53,038 nucleotides of DNA from Ettlia oleoabundans (Eukaryota > Chlorophyta > Chlorophyceae > Chlamydomonadales): the NCBI GenBank assembly GCA_019693395.1, contig JAAMXP010000298.1, positions 4,318 through 57,355 on the forward strand, given 5' to 3'. Of the stretch, positions 11,462 through 22,430 are shown piece after piece. The notes beneath the pieces are model-generated. The model ran no database searches, had not been told where the DNA came from, and worked only from the letters and a program-made list of their open reading frames with translations. The position numbers and the translations under genes are program-made. The stretch's first letter is position 1, and each line of letters starts with the position of its first letter.

Positions 11462-12567
11462 ATGAGTGTGCAACGCGGAGCGGCCACGGCGCAGCCAGCA
11501 TCAGCGGCAGCGGCGGGAGCGGCACATGATGTAATAGACCTCTTAGACAGCGATGAGGACTCGCCTGTGGTGAGCACGAGTGTATTGACCTTGCGTTGTC
11601 GTGAGCAGCTGCTTACAATTTATGGCACAGCACATAAACCTTGTGGCGCGTTGCAAACATAGTGGCCCTGAAACAGCCGCTCATTTCCTCTCCTGCCGCC
11701 GCCCCATACCACTCGCTCAGCAGCGTGCCAGAAGCGGGCAAGCTGCAGGGCCCTCACGGCGCCATGCCACAGCAAGCCGTCCTGGGCAGCAGCAGCAGCA
11801 GCAGTGCCAGCGAAGCCGGGCCAATTCAGGGGCGGCAGGTGCTGAAATGATCGACTTGACGGGTCCAATGACGGGCCCAGCAGCAGACGCTGACTTGCAG
11901 ATAGTGCGCAGCACGGTACAACGAGTGCCCTCACGCGGTGTCAAGCGCCCACGTCCCTCCCCAGCGCAGCAGCTGTCCCCCATCAAGCAGCGCTTACTGC
12001 AGCAACTGCGCAACCAGCAGCCGCCGCCACCTGAGCCTGAACCCGAGGGCCCCAAGTGCGGCATCTGTATGGAGGTGGGTGGCAGCAGGGGAGTAAGTGT
12101 TTGATGGAGGGGTACATCGTTAGGCAGGGTGTTTGCGCTGCCCAAGCATCCATTGTTGCATTCACACTCTTGCCTCTGGCCTTGATTAAAGACGCTTCCC
12201 TGGCACCTTGTCTACTTGCCCTGCAGCCCATGGGCGGCAATCATGCTCGGCAGATGGCCAGCGGCAACTGCGGACACGTGTACTGTTATGATTGTTTAGT
12301 TGCGGCTGTTCGCACGCAGGTAGGTGGGATGCTGCATCCAGTGTTGTGGGCTGTGGCAAGAACTATGCGGTTTGTCAGACGCGCTGCTGCCGCTGCTGTG
12401 TTGCGCCCCTGCTGAACATCGAAATTCGCATTGCTGACAGCGCCTGCTGACAGCGCCACCCGACTGAGCTGTTTTGCTGTGCTTGCCTGCTGCAGAAGAA
12501 GTGCCCTACCTGCCGCAAGAACATGCAGCAGCGCCAGATACACAAGGTTTTCCTCAACATGAACTGA
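11462..12567 (+). CDS. RING-type E3 ubiquitin ligase with SUMO-interaction motifs (RNF4/STUbL-like)
   Basis: Four exons (11462-11569, 11721-12074, 12227-12319, 12496-12567) sum to 627 nt, a 208-residue protein. The N-terminus carries VIDLLDSDED, a SUMO-interaction motif followed by acidic residues. A second motif, EMIDLTG, opens the next module after a poly-Gln run. A disordered, basic Pro/Gln-rich linker (GVKRPRPSPAQQ) leads to a C-terminal RING: CGICM, then NCGHVYCYDCL, then KKCPTCRKNMQ, with C3HC4 spacing complete. Tandem SIMs plus a C-terminal RING is the RNF4/Slx5-8 plan, in which SUMOylated nuclear proteins are ubiquitinated for removal. The role in this alga is inferred. Introns are canonical GT-AG. 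The start is the first ATG in frame; an upstream exon cannot be excluded. Confidence 0.85.
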
Positions 12568-12873
12568 TGAACCCTTGGGGGTTAACCGCAACTCACTGTA
12601 CCACACCCATGATAAGATGCCTTCATTACCTCCCTTGTATAACCCTTTGTGGGGTACCTTCCTGCACTCCTCTGCTGCTCAACACAGCTTGTAACTGCTC
12701 GCATGCTCCTTCACCGAGCGCATTGTGGCCGTGCACTGCCGCCTGCCACATGTTGGACATCAGGAAGCCAGACAACGCTAGACGAGTGTGTTACACGGTG
12801 CTGGCACCAACATCACCAGTAGAGTGCTGCATGCAGATGCGCAGTGCACGACCGCCGCAAGGTCGTCAGCAGT
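12568..12873. other. Convergent 3' intergenic region
   Basis: About 306 bases lie between the RING gene stop and the eL39 stop. Likely both 3' UTRs; nothing else seen. Confidence 0.5.
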
Positions 12874-13373
12874 TCAAATGCCCAGCTTGGTGCGGCGCCA
12901 GTGCCGCCGCTTGGCATTGTACCTGCACAATTTGGGCGAGCAGAGGCAACATGGAGCATGGCCAAAACACGGGAGGCCAGCGCAAAATGCTGAGCAGGGT
13001 ACCTAGGATTGGTTCAAGCATTCAACACCGAACAACACTAGCTTTCAACGGTTGTAATCAACACCCAAAGCTCTGTAGCCGCATACTGCTTTCTGATCCT
13101 TCCACTTTCCACTCCACATCGGCCCTATGTTGTGGTTTACTTGACAGGCGGCGGATCCGCCATGGCGCCGCTGTCAGCCACACTGGCACGCACCGGATTG
13201 TGTTGCCGGTCCTAAAGCGGATCCACGGGGGGATGGGGCGGTTCTGCCGGGCCTTCTTGGCCAGCTTCTTCTTGATGGCAAAGCGCTTCTGGGACGGCTG
13301 CAATAAAGGAGGGTGGCGCCGCAGCGGCACAACAGATGTTAGGTCGCGACACTAGGCGGTTTACTGCTGCCAT
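12874..13373 (-). CDS. RPL39: 60S ribosomal protein eL39
   Basis: Small basic protein of the cytosolic large subunit, lining the peptide exit tunnel. Exons 13297-13194 and 12922-12874 encode [20 protein letters not shown], the segment [13 protein letters not shown] and then [15 protein letters not shown] followed by TGA, matching the 51-residue family almost end to end. No ATG precedes the first large exon in frame, so a separate start exon is required. The best candidate is a nine-base exon at 13365-13373 (Met-Ala-Ala) with a GTAAAC donor and a 67-base intron. The three exons then total 162 nt (53 residues). A minute first exon is also seen in other eL39 genes. The start exon is inferred; the remainder is secure. 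Confidence 0.93.
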
Positions 13374-13797
13374 CTTCAATGCTATCCCTGTCCGTGCGCA
13401 TTACTGCCAACCAGCCCTCGCCGCTGACTGGCTGAAGGGCCGGGCATGGGGGCACTGTTTGAGGCGACTGGTAGCTGGTGCCCCAGCGGCCGCGACTGCT
13501 CCTACTAATATCAGTCCCAGCAGCTGTACTCTGGCACCAGCCAGCTAGCAAGACTCTCAAGAGCCGGCGCCATGCGGCGCAACGCCCGCTGCAAGCTGTC
13601 CCTCGCTCACCATCTTTCTCCCCGCTCCACAACACCGCCAGAGAGACCGCAGATGTCGCGCAGTGCCCCTACATGCTCTCCTGACCCGGGTGCCAGCGGT
13701 GCACGCGCCAAACCTTTTGACACAGACCCAGGTGATGACCAGAAACCTTGGCTCTTGCGGCCAACCGATCAAGCAGTCGAAACATTCTGCGCCGCAG
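13374..13797. other. Divergent promoter region, eL39 / SDR-CIA30 gene
   Basis: About 420 bases lie between divergent start codons and would drive a ribosomal protein gene and a plastid protein gene. No motif was recognised with confidence. Confidence 0.5.
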
Positions 13798-16700
13798 ATG
13801 GCTCTGTCCAGCGCTACAAGCCTTAAAGCAGGTAGGCGCTGACAGTAAACTGCTCTGCGGACCCAGTGTGTCCCCGTTGAAATACTGACGAAGCTACTTT
13901 TATCGCCGGGGGGTCAACAGCCCTTGCAACCCTGCTCTCACACCGCCACGGCTCTACTGCCTGCAGGACAGCAGCAGCTGCTGACCCGTGTGTCGCAGTG
14001 CTCTGTCAGACGAAGGGGATCCTTCAGGCGGCACTTGGTCGTCAAAGCATCAGGTTACCCATGGCCTTCACTCGCCTGGGCTGGTCTGGCACGTCGGCGA
14101 CGAGCGCCAGTGCCTCGCCACCTCCCTTGCTGGTCATCGCATTTGTCCAATGCGCACTCCATTTCTGCTTGCATATGCAGGAAGTGGAGAGCGGAAGGCG
14201 TGGGACCTCGGGCGTTTTCTGAAGACGCTGGCCTTCTTCAACCCACCTCAAGCAATTTTGCGGTCGCTGTTCAAGGGGCAGCAAAGCACAAAAGCAGATC
14301 AAGCATCAATGCTGACACTTATTGCCCCTCCCGCCGGGCCTGACGCTGCCAGCCAGCCAGTTGTGATGGTCACCGGCGCCACAGGGGGCGTGGGACGCCG
14401 TGTGGTGGCGCGGTTGCTGGCGAAGGGGGCACGGGTGCGGGCGCTGGTGCGGGATGTTGAGAAAGCCCAGGCAATGCTGGCGGGCCTCAGCACTGCTGCC
14501 GGCGGCTCACTGGAGCTTGCGGCAGCAGACATCACGCAGCGCGCCACGCTACTTCCTGAGTTTTTCCAGGGCGTGCGCTCGCTTGTATGGTGCTCCGCTG
14601 TCAAGGTGCGTGAGTCAGTTGCAAGGCGAGGCATTGCACCGACGGCACGGAATTGGCCCATCGTCTTTGCTGCTCTCACCCAAGCACTCGCTTGCAAGCC
14701 TGCAGGTCCAGCCCAAGGAAGGCGACACCGTTGATAGAGAGAAGTATTACCAAGGAATCAAGTTTTATGATCCAGAGGTGGTTGGCGACACTCCAAAGTC
14801 GGTTGAGTGGCGAGGCATGCAGAACCTGCTCGATGCGGCAAAGGAGCAACTGGGCAACGCGAACGGCAAGGTGCTGTGGGCGCCAGACGGTAGCGGCACG
14901 GTGCCAAGCTGGGGCAGGTGCGCAGAATGGGAGTGGATGGGTTGCATTGGGGAAGGTGCAGACCTGTCCCCTGAACGCTGGCAGCATCTGCCGGCTGGCG
15001 GCGTATCAAGTGTTTTCTGGGCTTATCAACTGGTGTTCTGTAATTCCACGCTTCCTGCTGCCTGTTGCAGCCTGGATGATGTTGTGATGGGCGGCGTGAG
15101 CTCATCGGCATTCACCATCAACCAGAGTGAGAGAAGGAGACATGCTCCATGCCTGGCTGCACATGTCAGCACTGGGGATGGTTTCCACTCCGGCTGACAG
15201 CAGCGCTATCATTATGGTTTGCACAGGTGCTGGAGAGGATGGCAGCCCTGCTGGCGTGTTTGCGGGCGAAGTCACTACTGCCAATAACGGTGGCTTTGCT
15301 TCGGTCAGGACTCGCAATATGGAGCCGCCACTGGACTTGGGAGGTGAGGGAGCACACCAGAACCCCCTTGCCACGCTTGTTGGACAACAGTTGCACCACC
15401 ACTTTTGTATTTTATTGAACGATGCTCTCAGAGGATAGGCAGAGCCCAAAACCACCGTCAAGTTGCAAACATCTGCCCTATTACTTTTTGCCCTGTTGCC
15501 TGCTTTTGCTCCGTGAATGTGTGCCCTTCCTCCAGCTTACGAGGGCCTTGAGCTGCGGGTGAGAGGTGATGGCCAGCGGTACAAGCTGATCATTAGGTGT
15601 AGCCCAGACTGGGACTCAGTGGGATATACTACCAGTTTCCCCACGCAGCCAGGTAGGGGCAGCTAAGGGGCTGCTGTGCAACACTTTGCAAGCTCCTCCA
15701 ATGTGCATGCTTGTTGCCGGCTTCCGTGGCGCACTCTCAGCAACAGAGTGAGCAGCACCGTCACTTTGCTATAGGTACCTGCCTAATCTGTGCTGCACTG
15801 TTTTGCAGGGTGGCAGACCGTCAGGTTGAAGTTCTCCGACTTTGCTCCCGTCTTCCGTGCTCGGACGATGCGGAACATGGACCCCATCAACCCCTCGTGC
15901 ATCTACTCCATCCAGCTCATGCTCAGGTCAGGTTATGCCCTGATTCCAGCCACAGCTTATCTTCGTTGGTGCGAATGCCGCACTTTTCGTTATGCTGCAG
16001 AGATAACACTTTAAACAGTGGCACAACCCCAGTGGACTGCTATTCCTGGCTCTTCTACTCCATGCTGTCTCATGCAGCAAGTTTGAGACTGATGGAGCGT
16101 TGAACCCCTCCTTCCGTGTTGGCCGCTTTGAGCTGCCTGTGCAGCGTGTCTCTGGTGAGCCCCTGGCTGTCTGCTGCGCTGCATGTCGTAAATTCCTGTC
16201 AGGGTGTTGCCATCTGGCTGATCATGTGCCTCGGGGTAGTGTTGTTACTTAGCCAAACTGATCACCCTGCTCTCTGCTCACTTCCCTAACAACCTCCCAT
16301 GCATGCCTATTCACCCCCCAATGCGCAGCGTACATGGCTGAACCGCTGGTCCCACGCTTTGTGCTCGTGAGCAGCGCGGGCGTGACGCGACCTGACCGTC
16401 CAGGCATTGATGTAGACAAGGAGCCCCCGGCAGTGAAGATGAACGACATGTTGGGAGGGTTGTTGACGTACAAGTTGAAAGGTGCGGCTTAAAGAGCGGT
16501 GCTGGTGGTGGACGTGTGGAAAGCTCGTGCTGGCTCCCCCAGATAGCTTGTTGCCCTACGCAGCCAGCACTCTACCCCACCCCTCTGTCTTGCCCCTCGT
16601 CACCCGCCTTGCACCAGGCTGCCCCATGCCTGCAGGCGAGGACGAGCTGCGGGCTAGTGGCGTGCCATTTGCAGTGGTGCGCCCTGTGGCGCTCACAGAG

Positions 16701-17325
16701 GAACCTGATGGAATGCCGCTGGTCATTGATCAGGGAGATGTGATCAAGGGCAAGGTCTCCCGAGAGGTATGGTGTTGGTACTGCCGGCGAACTAAGGGGC
16801 CACTACCTCTGCGTGCCATCAGCCATGCATATAAATCGCTAGTTGATGCCACTGTAGCTGGCGGGCAACCGCCCACCGCCACTGTGTGCTGCATTCATTC
16901 CGGTGTGCAGGACATTGCTGAACTCTGCATACAGTTGCTCAGCCAGCCTTCAGCAGCCAACACCACCTTTGAAGTGGGCTCCTCTGTGCCCTTCTCGCAG
17001 CCCTGGCAGGGTGAGTGGCCCCTTTTACACATGCTACCTTTACTGTACCCGCCTATCTGGGCCCGCTGTCTTCAACGGACTGCCGTGTTGGAAAAAGCCT
17101 TCTTCGGTTGTGTTGTTGCCAAACAAAGGTGGGTTTGCCATTTTGTTCCCTGCAGTTGACCCCGCCAATCCGCCGCCAGCTCGCGACTGGAAGGCCCTGC
17201 TAGAGGGCGCCAACCTGAAGCAGCGCGTCACCGGCAAGACAGTCAATGGCCAGTACACCGGCCGCCAGCCTGAGCCTGAGACCAGCAGCAGCAGCCAGCT
17301 TGAAATGGCCAAGACGCAATCTTAG
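13798..17325 (+). CDS. Plastid atypical SDR protein with CIA30 domain (HCF173 / At4g18810 family)
   Basis: Thirteen exons, all GT-AG (first 13798-13831, last 17156-17325), sum to 1797 nt, 598 residues. MALSSATSLKAG followed by an Arg/Ser/Gln-rich stretch (RRRGSFRRHLVVKAS) is a clear chloroplast transit peptide. Next comes a Rossmann fold, VMVTGATGGVGRRVVARL, with the glycine motif of extended SDRs. The CIA30/NDUFAF1-type domain is inserted in it: LDDVVMGGVSSSAF, NNGGFASVRTRN, YEGLELRVRGDGQRYKLII, SFRVGRFELPV. The SDR fold then resumes with PRFVLVSSAGVTRPDRPG and FAVVRPVALTEEP. This split architecture is that of Arabidopsis HCF173, needed for psbA translation, and its paralogue; I cannot tell which is the orthologue. 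The catalytic SDR Tyr/Lys pair is not evident, as expected for an atypical, probably RNA- or protein-binding member. Confidence 0.92.
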
Positions 17326-17744
17326 TGTTCTAACAGAAGCCGATGCCTCGATTGACAGGAAAGGCACATGTAGATAAACTATTTCACACCAACCTAGCAA
17401 CTGGGTTGTATCACTATCAAGCGGTACGCTACTGATGGTGTGTACATTACATAATGTATCTTCTTTAGCAACTGGTTGTTGAGGCAAATTTATGTCGTGT
17501 TATGTTGTCAGTGCAACAAAGTCAAAGCAGTGTTGGTCTGGGTGCAAATGGATGCGACAAGGCTCCATTACGTACGTAAAAAACTGTGCCACCAAGCCAG
17601 GGGGTGATGCATATGAGTGAGGTCCGCAGTTGCAGGACATCCCTTGCTAACTTGGTTGTTTGGTACATAAGCCTGCTTGATATCGGTTGTTGCATGAACA
17701 GTCGCAGAGGGCCAGCAATGCTGGGGCAACTTTGTTGTCTGTGC
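17326..17744. other. Convergent 3' intergenic region
   Basis: About 420 relatively AT-rich bases between the SDR-CIA30 stop and the histone stop. Presumably 3' UTRs; nothing else recognised. Confidence 0.5.
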
Positions 17745-18841
17745 TCAGTATGAGCAGACACCATTGATTGGGCCGCGGATGCGGCGGGCTAGCTGCATAT
17801 CCTTGGGCACTGCAAGCAGGGGTTTCAACAAAGCTGAAATGACACGCTGCCCGCACTCATATGCCCACAATTATAGCGCCACGGTGTCCTTGGGACATTA
17901 CAACCCCAACCCATGCTGACAGCAACATGGTAGTCATAGCCCTGGCCTGTGCGCGAGCCGCCGCAGTGTGCTCACTGATTGTGATGCGCTTTGCGTGGAT
18001 GGCGCAGAGGTTGCAATCTTCCAGCAGGTGCACAATGAAGTCCTCCGTCGCTTCCTGCAGCGCACACAGCCCCTCTGCTGTCCACCGGAAGGGCTCCGGG
18101 GCCACGTTGTTGGTGATTTCTCGTGCCTGCATTAGTGGCATAGGGGGAATAAGCAGACAGATGGCAGATGAACATGAGGGTATCCAAATCTTCAGGTTCT
18201 TCTTGCCACAGCCACACCAAGGTGCAGCATTTCGTGGCAGTTCCTGACGGTTGTGAGAGCATAAAACCCAGGTAGCAAGCAAGCAGAGGCTGGCAACCCA
18301 CTCACCAGGCGTGCAAATGGCATCTTTCGGATAAGCAGGCTGGTGCTGCGTTGATACTTCCGAATCTCACGTAACGCAACTGTGCCTGGCCGGAAGCGAT
18401 GCGGCTTCTCTGCACAGCGGCAGAGCGTAGAAGCGGAAAACGGGGTGAGCACTTTTAATAACTGCCCAGACATGCATAATAGTGGCCTTTCCCCGCGACA
18501 TCTGCATATTCTGGTACTTCACATGGGCCGGGCTGCTGTGGGTCAAGGGTAAAACAAGTAGGGCAACATAGCGAGTGAGCGGGGCGGGGGCCGCATTCGG
18601 CGGCAGCTTACTTGCTGCTGCAGCGGCCTTGGACTTCAGTGGCGACTTGCCCTTCTTGCCGGGAGTCTTGCCGGCTGTCCGCTGGCCCGGGCTCTGCAGC
18701 AGCGCTCATTGCGACGTTGCTTTAAAGGCAGGCAGTTTGCCGGGGATATGGCACCGACACCAACCCAAACAGCTGCATGCGACATGTTCAAGTGGGAATG
18801 CGCGCCAACCGCACCGGCCGGGCCTGCTTGGTTCTGGCCAT
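17745..18841 (-). CDS. CENH3: Centromeric histone H3 variant (CENH3) candidate
   Basis: Five exons (18841-18815, 18693-18612, 18409-18306, 18126-17976, 17809-17745) sum to 429 nt, 142 residues. The protein opens MARTKQARP, as in H3. The tail then diverges completely ([19 protein letters not shown], poly-Ala) and lacks the K9/K27 ARKS contexts. The fold begins [20 protein letters not shown]. The next parts depart from canonical H3: [15 protein letters not shown], loop 1 [20 protein letters not shown], which is one residue longer than H3 and has the Arg-Trp-Thr-Ala-Glu form of plant CENH3, then [28 protein letters not shown] and an extra C-terminal PINGVCSY. A longer loop 1 and a divergent N-tail are the recognised signs of centromeric H3. 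Five introns-and-exons would be unusual for a replication-dependent H3, which is commonly intronless or nearly so in green algae. Function inferred. Confidence 0.85.
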
Positions 18842-19076
18842 CTGAAGCAGCTGTCACTGGGGCAACCTGTCGTCACCACTGCACCAGGCACCCAACTGCA
18901 TGTTTTCGGCGACAGATCATGGCCTTCTGCGCGGCAGGCAGCCGGGTGCTGAGCTGTCCCGCCGCCATGGAGCGCCAGCGATGCCCAGCTGGGTGACAGC
19001 GGTGTGTGTGTATCCAGCTTGAGAGAGTTTGCAAGGTAAGAACTATAGATATCATGATATTGACCCTAGTTTAACG

Positions 19077-20401
19077 TTAACACGTTTCGTATGCGCCTGT
19101 CTGCAGCTGCGCTGCTATGGCTGTCAGCCGCTGACGCGTATCCCCCTCCACCAGCAGCTCCATCGTGACCTCCTGAAGGCACGCGCAAGCAAAGCAGACA
19201 AACGATACTGAATATAAGTTCGCGCGCCAAACAGTGGAACTCCTCTGCATAAGTTGCTTGATGGGAGCGTAGGGAACTGCAAGGCTACGCTTGCAGCACG
19301 TGAGCACGCCGCATGGAAGCAATGCCTCTATTGCTGCTACCGCCAGCAGCAATGCAGCCAACAGCAAGCAGCTTGAAAAGAAGGCACCTTGAATATGCTA
19401 CATCGCGACACCTCTTGATATCCAAGCTTCTTCATAAGCTGTATCGAGGGAGAGTTGGCCTCCCCTATCTTGGCCCTAAACTTGGTAATTCCCTGCAGCG
19501 GGGCAGATCAACCGCTCACGATAAGTTACACGAGGCTGTACTCCGCTGTGCAGGTGCAGGCAACCATCAACCAAGCCAATAGTAATTAGCACCGCGTAAG
19601 CTCACCAGGTGCGTGGCTGCATACGCCATGAAGAGCGTGAGCGCCTCAGCCGCAATCCCCTTCCGCCGGCTGCCTTGATGACAAGGGTGGGGTTTGGCGG
19701 GAAGATGAGATGCAAAGATCAAGCTTCAAGTAGCATAACGAAGGAGTGCAACCTCCGTCCCATGTGCATTGGCAACAGCCACTGAATGACAGACTTGACC
19801 TGCGGGGCTCGGCGACCATGACTTCTATCTCCGCCGTGGACGGCTCGTCGTGGTCATTCAAGAATATGTTGACGTCGCCTTTGTGCATCAAAGAAGTGGG
19901 ATGATCTATTGGCAAGCAAGTATGCCAGCATCTAGGCGTAATGCAGTACACATGGCTTGCCGTGCGCAGTTCTCTGGCACAAATGTGCAAGTGGCTTGGG
20001 CTGCTAACCGTCACCATCCTAACTCTCCTCACCTGCCATTGCACCACCGTGGCTGCCTGTGCCGGGTGTATCTGGGAAGTCAGGGTCAAGTAAGATGAAC
20101 GTGCATTCTGTGCAGGGAAAGATGGGCATGTTTAACATGATTGAGCATCTGTATGTGTGTGGCTAATGGCAGTGGTTTGTGCCACCGCTATCACACGGCC
20201 CAGCTGTCGCTCACTTTGGGGGTCCTCCGCCCAGCTGCTGCACATTTCATGCTCCTCCTCCAGGGTCAACAACTCGCTGGCTGTCAGCTGTTGCAGCGTG
20301 GGGTCCTGCATCCAGCTGTGATACAGCTCCACATGCTCCCGCCGATATGGCACCAGCAACACGCGTGTCCCACGAATCACTAGGTTGGCATTATCCCTCA
20401 T
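19077..20401 (-). CDS. NAT9: GNAT-family N-acetyltransferase, NAT9 type
   Basis: Six exons (20401-20215, 20107-20033, 19878-19800, 19669-19606, 19492-19388, 19172-19077) sum to 606 nt, 201 residues, about the size of human NAT9 (207). Matching stretches in order: [86 protein letters not shown] (the acetyl-CoA pyrophosphate loop), [26 protein letters not shown] and EVTMELLV. All introns are GT-AG. The family transfers an acetyl group from acetyl-CoA; the substrate in algae is not known and a link to tubulin is reported for animal NAT9. The CENH3 start lies about 235 bases beyond this stop, so the histone promoter overlaps this gene's 3' flank. Confidence 0.92.
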
Positions 20402-21060
20402 CCTTTGCTGCCTTCGACTGGTGCCCCTGATTCTAAGCTGATTGTGGCACGCTTGAATTTACCAGGCACCTGTCAGGCAGGAAGGCCCAGCTGGTGCAGA
20501 GGAAAATTCAGCACAGCAGTGAAGCTGCCGCGATGGCGGCACTGCCCCCAGCCCGCTAATCAGAATGTCTTGCTGCTTTTCAACGCCAGTGCAGGCAATC
20601 CTCTAATGTTGGCTTGATGTATTTCCTGTTCTACGGATCTATCAAGAAACGCTCTGGCCGCAGTCGCGCAGGACTGAGTTGTGGCGTGATGCAGAATCTG
20701 AAAGACGACTTCTAGCAGATAAACATACAAACCAGAGCCGGATGGCGACCCTGCACGATATGCCATTCAGCAAGGCATGGCTGAGGTGGCAATGGCGTGC
20801 GTGCTGGCGTGCGGCAGCAGTGCCAAACCTAAGGATGCTGTGCCAGTAGCCAGGCGCTCTGTTGACACGAGAAGACAAGCCACTGACCGGCAGTAGCTCT
20901 GAACGGGTACAACAGGCTGGCTGGCTGCAGACTGGCCATACATCTCCTGGTGGAATGATGAGCCTTGGTCACGTGGGTTTCAGGGACTCAGTTGCAAAGC
21001 AATAGCGAGCGGTGCTTACAACAATTCTCGCTTGAGAAAAGTCCACACCAGCATCGACAG
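20402..21060. other. Intergenic region upstream of NAT9
   Basis: About 660 bases separate the NAT9 start and the TMEM186-like stop, both on the minus strand. The region should hold the NAT9 promoter and the 3' UTR of the neighbour. The short ORFs here match nothing I know. Confidence 0.5.
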
Positions 21061-22214
21061 CTAGGAATCCTCGTCTGCCCGGAGCTCCTGCCCTTCCAGC
21101 TGCCCCGCCAACAGCGCCTGCAACATTGCCGCATCCACCACCGTGCCATACCGCACAGACAGGAAGTACTGGCGGTCGCCCTCCACATCCAGCGGCAGCA
21201 GGGGCTCATGCAGCACGGCCCTCCGTGTAGGCTCTGGCAGGTGCTGTAGTGGGGGCACCACAGCTTGCAGCGCCAAGTCCTTGTCCTGAGAGGGCTCAGC
21301 GGGACAGCAGCAACGCTTGCTCACACAAGGGAGGCAATGTGCACAAAAGGGAGAGCGAGGTTGCTGTCGCTGCTATTGTTTGATGCACCCAGTGGTTGAG
21401 CCAAGCAGTAACGTTGAAGTTCTGCCCGCTGTGGCGCCAGAGCTGGATCAATCAGCAGACCTTGCAGTCGAGACGGTCCACCCCTGCCACCCACCTCGCG
21501 GTTGCCCCAGAAGTCAAGGGTGGAGAGCCGCAGTCGTGGTGGCTTGCCCGGCTCCCCTGGCAGCAGCGCCAGCTCGCCCACGTATCGCCTTGAATAGTAC
21601 CACAACGTTGTGGAGGCCACCCCAGCACCCACAACCAGCGCAGAGGCCATCACAGCTTGAGTGCTGGACGCGCTACCAGTGGCCAGGAACGTATTGATGG
21701 GAACCGCCAGTGCGGCAATGCCGGCAAGCTGGAACACCTTCATCCTGCAGCCGCCAACAAATATGGTACGCACAGGCAGGGGAGGGCGTCTGTGCGCAGT
21801 GTAATGTCAACGACGGTGGGTGGCGACTGCCCCTGAGAGAGCGCAGCAGCCAGTATGCAGTCCAGGGCAGAACGGTGAGGCCATTTCAATCTCGTACCTC
21901 ACGAGAAGGCGGAACATCTGCATGCCTCTGCCCCGGTACAGCACTTGTTTGGTAGGGGCCGCACTGCTTGGCGATGTGGCGGCGTGCCTTGCCGTGGCAG
22001 CGTCGGCGGCAGCAGCAGATGTCTGAACGCCGTGCCGGTATGGTGGTGGAGGTTGCTGGTGTTGTTTTGGCCATGGCGACGAGGGAGAAGGGGGCAACCA
22101 GCTCGAAACAGCGTCCCAACCAGTTTGCTGCAAGGGTCCCGGCAAGCTGAAGGGCAACATTGACAGTTGTCGCGCGGCCTTCAAGGCCCCAATAAACCCG
22201 CGGGCCCGCAGCAT
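21061..22214 (-). CDS. TMEM186: TMEM186-like mitochondrial inner-membrane protein
   Basis: Three exons (22214-21898, 21744-21495, 21285-21061) sum to 792 nt, 263 residues. The N-terminus is basic and lacks acids (MLRARGFIGALKAARQLSM), as in a mitochondrial presequence. A low-complexity stretch follows, then VLYRGRGMQMFRLLVRMKVFQ, two hydrophobic helices (LAGIAALAVPINTFLA; VMASALVVGAGVASTTLWYY), YVGELALLP, LRLSTLDFWGNRED and DRQYFLSVRYGTVVD. These align in order with human TMEM186 (RLKLAQTALTVVALPP, HLNFWGWRQD, QTFYVTLRYGRILD). TMEM186 is part of the MCIA complex that assembles the membrane arm of complex I. Orthology rests on my recall of the family and on shared order and spacing. The ATG at 22214 is the first in frame. 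Confidence 0.75.
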
Positions 22215-22430
22215 AGCCAACGTTCCTCCACGACGCACAAGGTTTGCTCAGTTGCTCTTCTGCTACTGGTCGATCACGAACTTAGCACGGTTTGTAAGTC
22301 CTAAGTTACATGTACAGGCCGCCAGCGTGCTGGTAGAAACCAACTAGGGGGCATACATTTGGCGCCAGCGCAGCCTGATGACCGCCCATTCGGCGGCGCC
22401 GAAGGACAAGTCGCGTGGTCTTTTAGCAGC

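Noticed and set aside
12474..13355. Plus-strand ORF of 293 codons
   Set aside because: It runs across the last RING exon and antisense to eL39, both firmly identified, and resembles no protein.
13798..17325. CIA30 domain taken as the mitochondrial complex I assembly factor NDUFAF1
   Set aside because: The domain is inserted in an SDR fold behind a plastid transit peptide, which is the HCF173-family layout, not NDUFAF1.
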